Source: Brumimicrobium aurantiacum
GTDB taxonomy: Bacteria; Bacteroidota; Bacteroidia; Flavobacteriales_D; Crocinitomicaceae
Direction: 5' to 3'
Length of the DNA stretch: 64,000 bases
Assembly (NCBI RefSeq): GCF_003402975.1
Contig: NZ_QURB01000002.1
Coordinates: 298,101-362,100 of the forward strand
The translations under genes and the position numbers were made by a program. The notes under the pieces were generated by a model that was given only the letters and a program-made list of their open reading frames with translations, was not told the DNA's origin and did no database searches. This document shows, one piece after another, positions 16,899 to 25,333 of this stretch (the first letter of the stretch is position 1; each line of letters starts with the position of its first letter).

Positions 16899-19238
16899 TT
16901 ACTTAAAGTTAAAGTTATATGTAATTGATGGTATCATTTTAAATAATGCCGTTTGTACTGCTTGTGTTTGACCTGTTGTATTCCCTTCGAAATCATCAGT
17001 AAATCTTACAGAAAACGCATTTTCTCTGTTGTAAACATTGTAAATAGAGAAGCTCAAATTGTGTTTATAATTTTTTCTCTCTTTTAAATACCATGTTAAC
17101 CCAAGGTCTAAACGGTGATAATCTGGTAATCTGTTTCCATTTCGTTTTCCTACATAAGGAACTTCATATCCATTCATCTCGTAAATTGCGCTTGGAAAGG
17201 TAACAGCATCTCCTGTGTAATATACAAAACTTGAACTCACAACGAACTTTTTATTAATGTTATACGTTAATACCAAGTTAATGTCATGGATTCTATCCTG
17301 TCTTGCTGAAAACTCTTCTCCTCCATCAATATCATCGAAAGACCTCAAGGCTCTTGACAAAGTATAGTTAAACCATCCAGTGAAATCTCCTTTTGTTTTC
17401 TTAATTTGAAATTCTACACCATAGGCTCTACCTTTCCCGTATACTAATTCCTTTTCTATTTGACCATTCAAGACAAGGTTTGCATTCGGTTTATAATCGA
17501 TTTGATTTTGTAACCATTTATAATAAGTCTCAACAGAGACCTGATATTCATTTTTCTTGAAGTTTTTATAATAACCTACAGCAATTTGATCACCAATTTG
17601 TGGTTTTACGTTATTTGAAGTTGGAACCCAAACATCCGTTGGACTGCTTGTTGTTGTATTGGATAATTGGTGAATGTATTGGTAAATTCTATTGTATCCT
17701 ACCTTAATCGAATTGCTTTCATTAATGATATAACTCGCTGAAAAACGTGGTTCAAATCCTTGATAGTATTTTATGGATTCAAAAGAATCATAAGATTTTT
17801 CACTTGTAACTTCTCCTTCATCATTATATTCATAGGCTGTTCCTGATCCCATATAGTTGAAGCCAGAATATCTTAAACCATACATTAATGCCCAACGATT
17901 CCCTATTTTTTGTTCGTTTTGGATATAAGCACCGAGTTCTAATGCATTACGATCTTCAAGTTCTATTTCGTTAAATCCAACATTTGATCCACTTTCCAAA
18001 GCTCCTGGCATAAAAGTATGGTGAATGGCATTTACTCCAAATTTGATGCTGTTATTAGAATTCAAATAATAATTATAATCTTGTTTAACATTAATATCGC
18101 GTATTGAAGAAATAATTCCAAATCCATCCTCACCTTGACCGATATTAAATTCGTAGTCAAATGAACTAAATATCACTGATGTATTTACGAAGAGCTTATC
18201 ATTAATTAAATGGTTCCATCGAATTGTACCAGTCTTGTTTCCCCAATTAAAACCAAAAGCATCACTTAATCCGAACTTATCTCTCCCGAAATAACCTGAT
18301 AAGTAAATACGGTTTTTATCATTAAGTTTATAATTTGCTTTTGCATTTAAATCATAGAAAAATAATGTTGCATCTCGTACTTGTTCGTCTTTTGAAAAAA
18401 CTAAAAACAAATCGGCATAACTTCTTCTACCAGAAACAATAAAAGACCCTTTATCTTTAACAATTGGAGCTTCTACTGTTAACCTTGAAGATATTAAACC
18501 GATCCCTCCTGAAGCTGCAAGGTTCTTATTGTTACCATCTCTCATCCTAACATCCATAACTGAAGAAGCACGACCACCAAACTCAGCAGGAATTCCAGAT
18601 TTGTACAAAGCCACATCTTTTATAGCATCAGAATTAAATACTGAAAAGAAACCTAATAAGTGAGAAGCATTGTAAACAGTAGATTCATCAAGTAAAATTA
18701 AATTTTGATCAGCTCCACCACCTCTCACATAAAAACCAGCGCTACCCTCTCCACCGCCTTTAATACCAGGAGTTAGTTGTAAGGTTTTCATTACATCTTG
18801 TTCACCAAACAAAATGGGAATCGTTTTAATCGCTTGAGGATCTAAACGTGTTACTTCCATTTGCGCTGAAGTAATATTGTTGTTGGCTTTTTTTGATTTA
18901 ATTTCGACCTCTTCTAATTTTTGAACTTCATCAGACATAAACAACTCAAGGTTGATTAATGTATCTTGTGTGATGTTTAAATCAAAAGTTTGATTTTCAA
19001 ATCCTGCGCTTCGATAGGATAATTGATGTTTTCCTGCAGGAATGGTTAAAGAGTAAAAACCATAAACATTTGTTCTGGCTCCGGTATTGGACATATCAGT
19101 AACTACAACTGATGCACCGAATAAATCTTCTCCATTTCTACCATCGGTAATGGTTCCACTGACCGTTATGTCTTGAGAAAAGGAAAGAAAATATGTAGCC
19201 AAAAAGAATACGGTGGCGAATAAACTATTCTGTTTCAT
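16899..19238 (-). CDS. TonB-dependent receptor
   Basis: The 779-residue protein has a signal peptide (ending near SFSQ), a carboxypeptidase-like regulatory domain (about 24-110), a plug domain (about 120-225, with FYVRGGGADQNLILLDESTV) and a C-terminal barrel ending in an aromatic strand (MIPSITYNFNFK). Such receptors import or display large ligands at the outer membrane with energy from TonB-ExbBD, none of which is in this window. It forms a two-gene unit with the DUF4249 lipoprotein. A -7 element about 190 bp upstream predicts an unusually long leader. Confidence 0.92.
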   Translation of the reverse strand: MKQNSLFATVFFLATYFLSFSQDITVSGTITDGRNGEDLFGASVVVTDMSNTGARTNVYGFYSLTIPAGKHQLSYRSAGFENQTFDLNITQDTLINLELFMSDEVQKLEEVEIKSKKANNNITSAQMEVTRLDPQAIKTIPILFGEQDVMKTLQLTPGIKGGGEGSAGFYVRGGGADQNLILLDESTVYNASHLLGFFSVFNSDAIKDVALYKSGIPAEFGGRASSVMDVRMRDGNNKNLAASGGIGLISSRLTVEAPIVKDKGSFIVSGRRSYADLFLVFSKDEQVRDATLFFYDLNAKANYKLNDKNRIYLSGYFGRDKFGLSDAFGFNWGNKTGTIRWNHLINDKLFVNTSVIFSSFDYEFNIGQGEDGFGIISSIRDINVKQDYNYYLNSNNSIKFGVNAIHHTFMPGALESGSNVGFNEIELEDRNALELGAYIQNEQKIGNRWALMYGLRYSGFNYMGSGTAYEYNDEGEVTSEKSYDSFESIKYYQGFEPRFSASYIINESNSIKVGYNRIYQYIHQLSNTTTSSPTDVWVPTSNNVKPQIGDQIAVGYYKNFKKNEYQVSVETYYKWLQNQIDYKPNANLVLNGQIEKELVYGKGRAYGVEFQIKKTKGDFTGWFNYTLSRALRSFDDIDGGEEFSARQDRIHDINLVLTYNINKKFVVSSSFVYYTGDAVTFPSAIYEMNGYEVPYVGKRNGNRLPDYHRLDLGLTWYLKERKNYKHNLSFSIYNVYNRENAFSVRFTDDFEGNTTGQTQAVQTALFKMIPSITYNFNFK

Positions 19239-19424
19239 TAAGGTAATTATTTTTAATTATAAGCTTATTTACAATTGGAAATGTAAAAGGTTTAACGAAA
19301 TTAAATATTTATCAATTAAAAAATAAAGTACACAGAATAACAAGAAATCAACAAATTACCCTCAATTTTAAAATTCTAATTTCTGAATATCTAACTTTCA
19401 AACTTCGACATTGAAAATTAGAGA

Positions 19425-19432
19425 CAAAGATA
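19425..19432 (-). promoter_or_regulatory. Candidate -7 element (TATCTTTG) of the TonB receptor operon
   Basis: The minus strand reads TATCTTTG. No nearer TAnnTTTG was found before the ATG at 19238, which implies a leader of about 180 nt. That leader contains TTTACA/TGTAAA arms (19268-19287) separated by 8 bp. Confidence 0.4.
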
Positions 19433-19630
19433 ATTTAAAATCAACTAAAATAGTCACCGCTTAAATAGAGAAATGATTGTTTTAAATTTAAAATAAACCT
19501 ATTAATTATTTTGGCTAAATGTTTCCTTAATATGAAACTACAATTTTCTTTGAATATGAGTGGTTTTGTGCCTTGAACTTATAAAAAACAAACTCCGTTG
19601 GATACAGCATTATTATTAAGTATAATATAA

Positions 19631-19876
19631 TTATTGTTGAGCTCCTTTTTTGGAATAAAAACCTGTTAGCCGACGAACGAGCTGAGGCATGTTTTGACCA
19701 TTTGTTGGATTAAATTCATATCCCCAAACTTTTCCAAAACCTAATTCATAACCATACACCTAACTAATAGTAAGTTCTGTTTGCTCAACTATAGTAAAAG
19801 GTAAAATAAATTGAAGTAGTCTTTTAAGTTTTAAAAACTTAAAAAGAAACACTATAAACCCATTAATCCAAAGAGG
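19631..19876 (-). pseudogene. Possible decayed gene with an in-frame TAG
   Basis: One minus-strand frame is open across this stretch except for a single TAG at 19762-19760. Before it the frame encodes a hydrophobic, basic segment (KLKRLLQFILPFTIVEQTEL). After it comes a Gly/aromatic-rich segment (YGYELGFGKVWGYEFNPTNG) and a basic C-terminus with QLVRRLTGFYSKKG and a final TAA. The composition looks protein-like and differs from the AT-rich surroundings, and the 19660-19700 part is noticeably richer in GC. I do not recognise the family. A chance open frame cannot be excluded. Confidence 0.3.
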
Positions 19877-19887
19877 AAATTATACTT

Positions 19888-20859
19888 TTATCCTTTCTTC
19901 AATTTAGCAAAGTCTTTTGCATGATATGTTAAAATAGCATTGGCTCCTGCTCTTCTCATACTCAATAACGTTTCGACCATCGTACTATTATAATCCAGCC
20001 ATCCCTTTTCAGATGCCGCCTTAATCATTGCGTATTCCCCTGATACATTGTAAGCTGTAATCGGTTGAATAAAGTTATCATTTAAGGTATGTATAACATC
20101 TAAATAAGACAATGCGGGCTTCACCATTAAAAAGTCTGCACCTTCTTCTATATCGAGAATCCCTTCCAAAATGGCTTCTTCTTTATTTGCTGGATTCATT
20201 TGGTAGGTCTTCTTATCACCTGATTTTGGGGCTGAATCTAAAGCATCTCTAAATGGTCCGTAAAAAGCACTTGCATATTTCGCACTATACGCCATGATAC
20301 TTGTTTGGTCATATTTATGATCGTCTAACATTTCACGAATTGCTCTAATGCGTCCATCCATCATGTCCGAAGGTCCAATAATGTCAAATCCAGCCTGCGC
20401 TTGGGCTAAACTCATTTGCGATAAGATTGGCAGTGTTTCGTCATTAAGGATAATTCCATTTTCAACAATTCCATCATGTCCGTCTATACTATATGGATCG
20501 AGCGCCACATCACTCATTAATGATATTTCTGGAAAGCGTTTTTTGATTTCCGTAGCCACTTTTAAATAAAAGTTTTGATCATCATAACTGTAATCTCCCC
20601 TTTTCGTTTTATATTTTTCAGGAACCACAGGAAATAAAACAAAGTTCTTTATACCTAACTGAACACATTCTTCAATTTCAGTCAGGACTTTTTCCGTACC
20701 CCAACGAAAGATACCAGGCATAGAAGCAATTTCTGATTTTTCATTTGCTTGTTCTGCGATAAACAAAGGATAGATTAAATGCGCAATTTCAATATGGTTC
20801 TCTTCTACCATACCTCTAATTGCTGCTGATTTTCTATTTCTTCTAGGACGTTGATACAT
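19888..20859 (-). CDS. hemB: Porphobilinogen synthase (delta-aminolevulinic acid dehydratase)
   Basis: HemB condenses two 5-aminolevulinate molecules to porphobilinogen in tetrapyrrole synthesis. The 323-residue protein has the two Schiff-base lysines K194 (MAYSAKYASAFYGPFR) and K247 (MVKPALSYLD). The usual three-cysteine zinc site is replaced by DVALDPYSIDGHDG (117-130), which marks the zinc-independent, magnesium/potassium type. It is encoded alone, divergent from the LTA-synthase-like gene. The start ATG at 20859 matches the conserved N-terminus (RPRRNRKS). Confidence 0.97.
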   Translation of the reverse strand: MYQRPRRNRKSAAIRGMVEENHIEIAHLIYPLFIAEQANEKSEIASMPGIFRWGTEKVLTEIEECVQLGIKNFVLFPVVPEKYKTKRGDYSYDDQNFYLKVATEIKKRFPEISLMSDVALDPYSIDGHDGIVENGIILNDETLPILSQMSLAQAQAGFDIIGPSDMMDGRIRAIREMLDDHKYDQTSIMAYSAKYASAFYGPFRDALDSAPKSGDKKTYQMNPANKEEAILEGILDIEEGADFLMVKPALSYLDVIHTLNDNFIQPITAYNVSGEYAMIKAASEKGWLDYNSTMVETLLSMRRAGANAILTYHAKDFAKLKKG

Positions 20860-20894
20860 ATCTTAACTTTTTAAACGTTTTATTTCTTGATTCA

Positions 20895-20902
20895 CAAATT
20901 TA
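20895..20902 (-). promoter_or_regulatory. -7 element (TAAATTTG) of hemB
   Basis: The minus strand reads TAAATTTG 36 bp before the hemB ATG, a full match to TAnnTTTG, predicting a leader of about 30 nt. Confidence 0.5.
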
Positions 20903-21007
20903 AGATTTATCATGTTTTTATCCTATTTTTTGAATAAAAGTAAAGCGATGTTTATAAAATACCATAATGCTTTAAATGAAAATTAGGATTTAGTGCTGTA
21001 CAATAGT

Positions 21008-21015
21008 TACATTTG
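21008..21015 (+). promoter_or_regulatory. -7 element (TACATTTG) of the LTA-synthase-like operon
   Basis: TACATTTG matches TAnnTTTG and lies 73 bp before the ATG at 21089. An A-rich stretch with AAGGAAAC lies between it and the start codon. Confidence 0.5.
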
Positions 21016-21088
21016 TGCTGATGTGAGCCTATAAATTAGGACTAAAAACAAATTAGTTTTTAATAAAAAAAAGGAAACAAAAGATTTA

Positions 21089-22975
21089 ATGACAGGCAAT
21101 TCTTTAATCTTATCTAAAGACATTCAGCTTCTTAAACGTTTAGGAATTATACTCCTCATGTTGAGTATTTCGCGCTGTGTATTTTATTTTTCAAATGTGG
21201 ATGCTTTTCCTTCTGTTAGCTTGCTAGATTTCATTTATGGAATATGGATGGATATTGTAACCATGGGAATGTACCTACTACCTTTTTATATACTATCCTT
21301 ACTTCCTTTTAATTTTTATTCAAAAAATTGGTTTAAAAAACTTTTAAAAGGCTTATTCCATATTACAAATACGATTTTAATAGCGCTTAACCTTGTGGAT
21401 GTTGAATATTTCAAGTTTACTGCCAAGAGAAGTACTTCTGATCTTTTCTCAATGGTTACCACAGGGAATGATATGAATCAACTTGTCACGACATTCATCA
21501 TGGATTTTTGGTGGCTCATAGGTCTACTTATCGTTATGATAATTATTAGTAACTGGATGTATAACAAGACAGAACACAACATTACTTCAACAAGAAATAT
21601 ATATGTAGATGTATTGAATTTTTTGATTGTACCTTCACTTTTATTTGTTGCAGGTAGAGGTGGATTTGGGTATAGACCGGTGGATATGTTAACAGTTTCC
21701 AAACTTACCGATCCTGACAAAACAGCTTTAGTTGCCAATACACCGCTTTCAATTATCAAAACCATTGGAAAATCACCTTTGGTTAAAGTAGATTTTTTTC
21801 CTGAAGGTAGTGAGAACATTTATACACCTTTACATAAAGGAGCATCACAACATCAATTGCGTGAAGACCTAAATATTATGGTGTTGGTCATGGAAAGTTT
21901 TGGCAATGAATGGCTAGGAAAAAAGTCAAATCAAGAGTATACTCCGTTTTTAGATTCACTATTAGATCAATCTCTTTATTTTGATAATGCTTTTGCAAAT
22001 GGAAAGAAATCTATTGAAGCGGTTCCTGCTATTTTTGCTGGCATCCCGAGTTTAATGGATAATCCCTATATTTCATCATCTTATGGTACGAATTCCATTA
22101 GTGCTTTACCTCAATTATTGAAGGAGAAAGGATATACTTCAGCTTTTTATCACGGAGCGACAAATGGTTCAATGAAGTTTGATGTTTTCACAGCACACCT
22201 TGGATTTGACCATTATTTTGGTAGAAAAGAATATAATAATGAAGATCATACCGATGCAACGTGGGGAGTTTTAGACGAATACTTTATGCCTTGGACGGCT
22301 AAATCGATTACGAAAGAATTAAAAGAACCATTTTTAGCAGGACTTTTCACACTTTCATCACACCACCCCTATTTTGTTCCCGAAGAGCATGTAAATAATT
22401 TACCAACGGGTAGACATCCAATGGCAAAATCAATTGCTTATGCTGATATGAGTTTAAAATTATTTTTTGAAGAAGCTAAAAAGCAGCCTTGGTATGAAAA
22501 TACAGTTTTTGTAATTTGTGCAGATCACACTCCAGCAGGAACAACTCCACGCTACAATAGAAGAATTGGAATGTATCAAATTCCTATTGCATTTTTCGAT
22601 CCAAGTGATCAGTTAAAAGCTAAAGTTGATCACAGAATATTTAATCAAATAGATATTATGCCGTCAATTTTAGACCTTACAGGATATTCTAAGGATGTAT
22701 ATGCTTTTGGAAACTCCTTCTTTAAAACCAACCAAAAAGAAGCATTTTCATTGAATTATATTGCCAATTCATATTTACTTTTTGAAGATGATTACATACT
22801 TAATTTTGTAGAAAATAAAGCAACTGCATTATATAATTACAAATCTGACACATTAATGAAATATGATTCACTATCTTTCTACCCTGAAATTAATAAAAGT
22901 ATGACCAAACGACTGAAAGGTGTAATTCAGCGATATAATCATGACTTAATCAATAACACAATGAAGTTAAAGTGA
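21089..22975 (+). CDS. LTA-synthase-like sulfatase-fold membrane protein
   Basis: The 628-residue protein has about five membrane helices in its first 190 residues and a sulfatase/alkaline-phosphatase-fold domain outside the membrane. MVLVMESFGNEWLG supplies the metal-binding Glu. FANGKKSIEAVPAI carries the nucleophile position, here Ser rather than the Thr of Gram-positive LtaS. HPYFVPEEH and VICADHTPAG supply further metal ligands. In a Gram-negative cell a phosphoglycerol or phosphoethanolamine transfer onto an envelope glycan or lipid is likely (inference). Its stop overlaps the GTG start of the lipid-kinase gene by 4 bp. Confidence 0.9.
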   Translation: MTGNSLILSKDIQLLKRLGIILLMLSISRCVFYFSNVDAFPSVSLLDFIYGIWMDIVTMGMYLLPFYILSLLPFNFYSKNWFKKLLKGLFHITNTILIALNLVDVEYFKFTAKRSTSDLFSMVTTGNDMNQLVTTFIMDFWWLIGLLIVMIIISNWMYNKTEHNITSTRNIYVDVLNFLIVPSLLFVAGRGGFGYRPVDMLTVSKLTDPDKTALVANTPLSIIKTIGKSPLVKVDFFPEGSENIYTPLHKGASQHQLREDLNIMVLVMESFGNEWLGKKSNQEYTPFLDSLLDQSLYFDNAFANGKKSIEAVPAIFAGIPSLMDNPYISSSYGTNSISALPQLLKEKGYTSAFYHGATNGSMKFDVFTAHLGFDHYFGRKEYNNEDHTDATWGVLDEYFMPWTAKSITKELKEPFLAGLFTLSSHHPYFVPEEHVNNLPTGRHPMAKSIAYADMSLKLFFEEAKKQPWYENTVFVICADHTPAGTTPRYNRRIGMYQIPIAFFDPSDQLKAKVDHRIFNQIDIMPSILDLTGYSKDVYAFGNSFFKTNQKEAFSLNYIANSYLLFEDDYILNFVENKATALYNYKSDTLMKYDSLSFYPEINKSMTKRLKGVIQRYNHDLINNTMKLK

Positions 22976-23838
22976 AAAAAAGCATACATTTTATAATTAA
23001 TCCTATTTCGGGAATTGGTGAAAAAAATATTCTACCATCTTTGATTCAAAAGCACTTGGATCATTCTATTTTCACGTACAAAATTCTTTTTACTGAACAT
23101 AGAGGTCATGCACGATTATTAAGTAAAACCGCTGCTGAAGAAGGTGTTGATATAGTGTGTGTTGCTGGTGGTGATGGCTCTGTAAATGAAGCTGGTACAG
23201 CATTAATAAACAGCTCTACTTCATTAGCAATTTTACCAACTGGAAGTGGAAATGGTATTGCTCGTCATCTTGGTTTATCGTTAAAATTAAAAAGATCAAT
23301 ACAAAGGTTGAACACTTTTAAGCTAAAGCATATTGATACCGTTACATTGAATCAGAAAAAAGCCATTGGCGTTTCTGGTTTTGGATTTGACGCTTTAATA
23401 GCCAAAAGATTTGACGAATATCATTCGCGTGGATTTTTAAGTTATATCAAATTAGTACTCAAGGAATTTAGAAATTACAAAGGCATTTCTGTAATACTCA
23501 ATGAAAAAGAAGAATTTTCCGATTTGTTATTTTGCAGTGTAGCCAATACTTCTCAATTTGGAAATGGATTTTATATTTCTCCAAATTCAGAACTAGAAGA
23601 CGGACAATTTGAAGTTGTTATTGTAAAAATGCCACAAACTTTTGCATTTATTGGTTTATTGATCGCCTCCCTACGAGGACAAATTCACCATTCAAAGTAT
23701 GTTGAGTTTTATAAAACATCTGAAATGCAAATCAGAATAAAAAACAGTATGGGACATATTGATGGTGAACCTGTTAATTTTAAAAACTTGAATATTAATT
23801 TAAAATGTAATCCTTCATCATTAACTGTAGTAACATGA
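22972..23838 (+). CDS. Diacylglycerol/lipid kinase-like protein (YegS/DagK family)
   Basis: The 288-residue protein has the diacylglycerol-kinase catalytic fold: the N-terminal INPISGIG, the nucleotide loop CVAGGDGSVNEAG, then ILPTGSGNGIARHLG, and a C-terminal beta domain with IDGEPV. The family phosphorylates diacylglycerol, sphingoid bases or related lipids. It starts with GTG inside the end of the LTA-synthase-like gene (GTGA, 4-bp overlap) and ends with ATGA overlapping ung. Coupling to a phosphoglycerol-transferase-like gene fits a role in recycling diacylglycerol released by that reaction (inference). Confidence 0.9.
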   Translation: MKKSIHFIINPISGIGEKNILPSLIQKHLDHSIFTYKILFTEHRGHARLLSKTAAEEGVDIVCVAGGDGSVNEAGTALINSSTSLAILPTGSGNGIARHLGLSLKLKRSIQRLNTFKLKHIDTVTLNQKKAIGVSGFGFDALIAKRFDEYHSRGFLSYIKLVLKEFRNYKGISVILNEKEEFSDLLFCSVANTSQFGNGFYISPNSELEDGQFEVVIVKMPQTFAFIGLLIASLRGQIHHSKYVEFYKTSEMQIRIKNSMGHIDGEPVNFKNLNINLKCNPSSLTVVT

Positions 23839-24500
23839 TCGATACACTAAATTCTTCTTGGAAAGCTCAATTAAATCACGAAATTTCTAAACCTTATTTT
23901 CAAGATTTACTTTTGAAAATTGAATCTGAATATGAAAGCAAGGTTTGCTATCCTAAGAAAGAGCATATTTTTTCAGCATTTAATTTTACTCCTTTTTCAG
24001 AATTGAAAGTGGTAATTATTGGACAAGATCCATATCATGGTATAGGACAAGCCAATGGATTATGTTTTTCAGTTAATGAAGATGTTGCTCCCCCTCCATC
24101 GTTATTAAATATTTTTAAAGAAATTAATCAGGATTTGAATATTCCGTTTCCTAATAATGGAGATCTATCAAGATGGGCAAAACAAGGTATTTTGTTGCTC
24201 AACGCTACTTTAACTGTTGAAGCACATAAGGCTGGTTCTCATCTAGGACTTGGTTGGGAAAAATTTACTGATGAAGTGATTCGTAGAATTTCCAATGAAA
24301 AGGAAAATATCATCTTTTTGTTATGGGGAGGATTTGCAAAGAAAAAGGCTAAATTAATCGACAAAGACAAACATCATATTTTAACAAGTGGTCATCCATC
24401 TCCATTAAGTGCCAATCGTGGATATTGGTTCGGAAACAAACATTTTAGTCAAGTCAATGAAATATTGAAATCTAAAAGTTTGCCTCCTATCCAGTGGTAG
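23835..24500 (+). CDS. ung: Uracil-DNA glycosylase (family 1)
   Basis: Ung removes uracil from DNA at the first step of base-excision repair. The 221-residue protein has the water-activating loop GQDPYHG (63-69, catalytic D65), the uracil-binding LCFSV, N123 in LLNATLTV, and the DNA-intercalation loop HPSPLS with catalytic H187. Length is normal for family 1. The start ATG overlaps the preceding lipid-kinase stop codon by 4 bp, so it is the third gene of that operon although its function is unrelated. It converges on radC with 8 bp between them. Confidence 0.97.
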   Translation: MIDTLNSSWKAQLNHEISKPYFQDLLLKIESEYESKVCYPKKEHIFSAFNFTPFSELKVVIIGQDPYHGIGQANGLCFSVNEDVAPPPSLLNIFKEINQDLNIPFPNNGDLSRWAKQGILLLNATLTVEAHKAGSHLGLGWEKFTDEVIRRISNEKENIIFLLWGGFAKKKAKLIDKDKHHILTSGHPSPLSANRGYWFGNKHFSQVNEILKSKSLPPIQW

Positions 24501-24508
24501 AAAATGAA

Positions 24509-25201
24509 TTATAGTTTTCCATTTTCAACAAAACTAAAAAATCCATTATCTGAAAATATTACATGATCTAAAATGGGTAAATCTATCAGTTTTCCAAATT
24601 GAGCTAATCTTTTTGTTAAATCTAAATCTTGATTACTTGGAAGTAATTTTCCAGAGGGATGATTGTGCATTAGAATACAAGAAGAAGCTTTTAAATCTAA
24701 TAATGCTTTAAAAATTAGTTTCCCGTCAGCAACTGTTCCTGATCTACCTCCTTTAGAAATTAATTTATTTCCTAGAACTGTATTATTTCGCGAAAGACCG
24801 AGCACTCTAAATTCTTCATGTTCTAAATCTTGAAATTTGTTTTTTACTAAATCATAAACATCTTTGGCATGTCTAATTTTTATGATTTTAGGAATTTCTG
24901 CAATTGCTCTACGTCTACCGAGCTCCATCATTGCAATAATGCTAATTGCTTTAGCTTCTCCAATACCTTGAAATTCCATTAATTCAGCTTGTCCCATTTT
25001 TCCAAGTTGATAGAGACTATTGTCGTTGGCTGATAAAATTTCCTTTGCAAGATCTACGGCAGATTTACTTCGTGATCCTGAACCTAAAATTATGGCAATG
25101 AGTTCGGCATTTGTTAACACTGATCTTCCCGAATTTTGAAGTTTTTCTCTAGGTCTATCCTCTTCAGCCCAAGTTTTGATGGTGGTATTATTTGTATACA
25201 T
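24509..25201 (-). CDS. radC: RadC family JAB-domain protein
   Basis: The 230-residue protein has an N-terminal helix-hairpin-helix region (FQGIGEAKAISI, about 77-88) and a C-terminal RadC/JAB metalloprotease-like domain with HNHPSG (H179, H181) and D192 in SNQDLDLT, an intact JAMM metal site. RadC was once tied to DNA repair, but its function is not settled and the original radC phenotype was due to another gene. It is monocistronic and convergent with ung. Confidence 0.93.
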   Translation of the reverse strand: MYTNNTTIKTWAEEDRPREKLQNSGRSVLTNAELIAIILGSGSRSKSAVDLAKEILSANDNSLYQLGKMGQAELMEFQGIGEAKAISIIAMMELGRRRAIAEIPKIIKIRHAKDVYDLVKNKFQDLEHEEFRVLGLSRNNTVLGNKLISKGGRSGTVADGKLIFKALLDLKASSCILMHNHPSGKLLPSNQDLDLTKRLAQFGKLIDLPILDHVIFSDNGFFSFVENGKL

Positions 25202-25269
25202 TAAAATTGATTTTTGTGGTTAACTTATATTAAGATAATGAAAAATATGAATTCAGTCATAATGAGTAC

Positions 25270-25304
25270 AAAAAAAAATGCTGCTCCATAAAGGAACAGC
25301 ATTT
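25270..25304 (-). terminator. Terminator of the aconitase gene
   Basis: AAATGCTG (25276-25283) pairs with CAGCATTT (25297-25304), with extra TCC/GGA pairs inside. On the minus strand the stem is followed by nine T residues (25278-25270). Confidence 0.9.
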
Positions 25305-25333
25305 AAAATATAATTTTTAGAATAGTTAAAAAA

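Larger units (their letters stand above)
19239..19887. other. 649-bp intergenic region
   Basis: The left third (19239-19432) is the likely leader and promoter of the TonB receptor operon. The right part (19631-19876) holds an interrupted minus-strand reading frame listed as a possible pseudogene. The stretch 19433-19630 is AT-rich and shows nothing that I can support. Confidence 0.5.
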
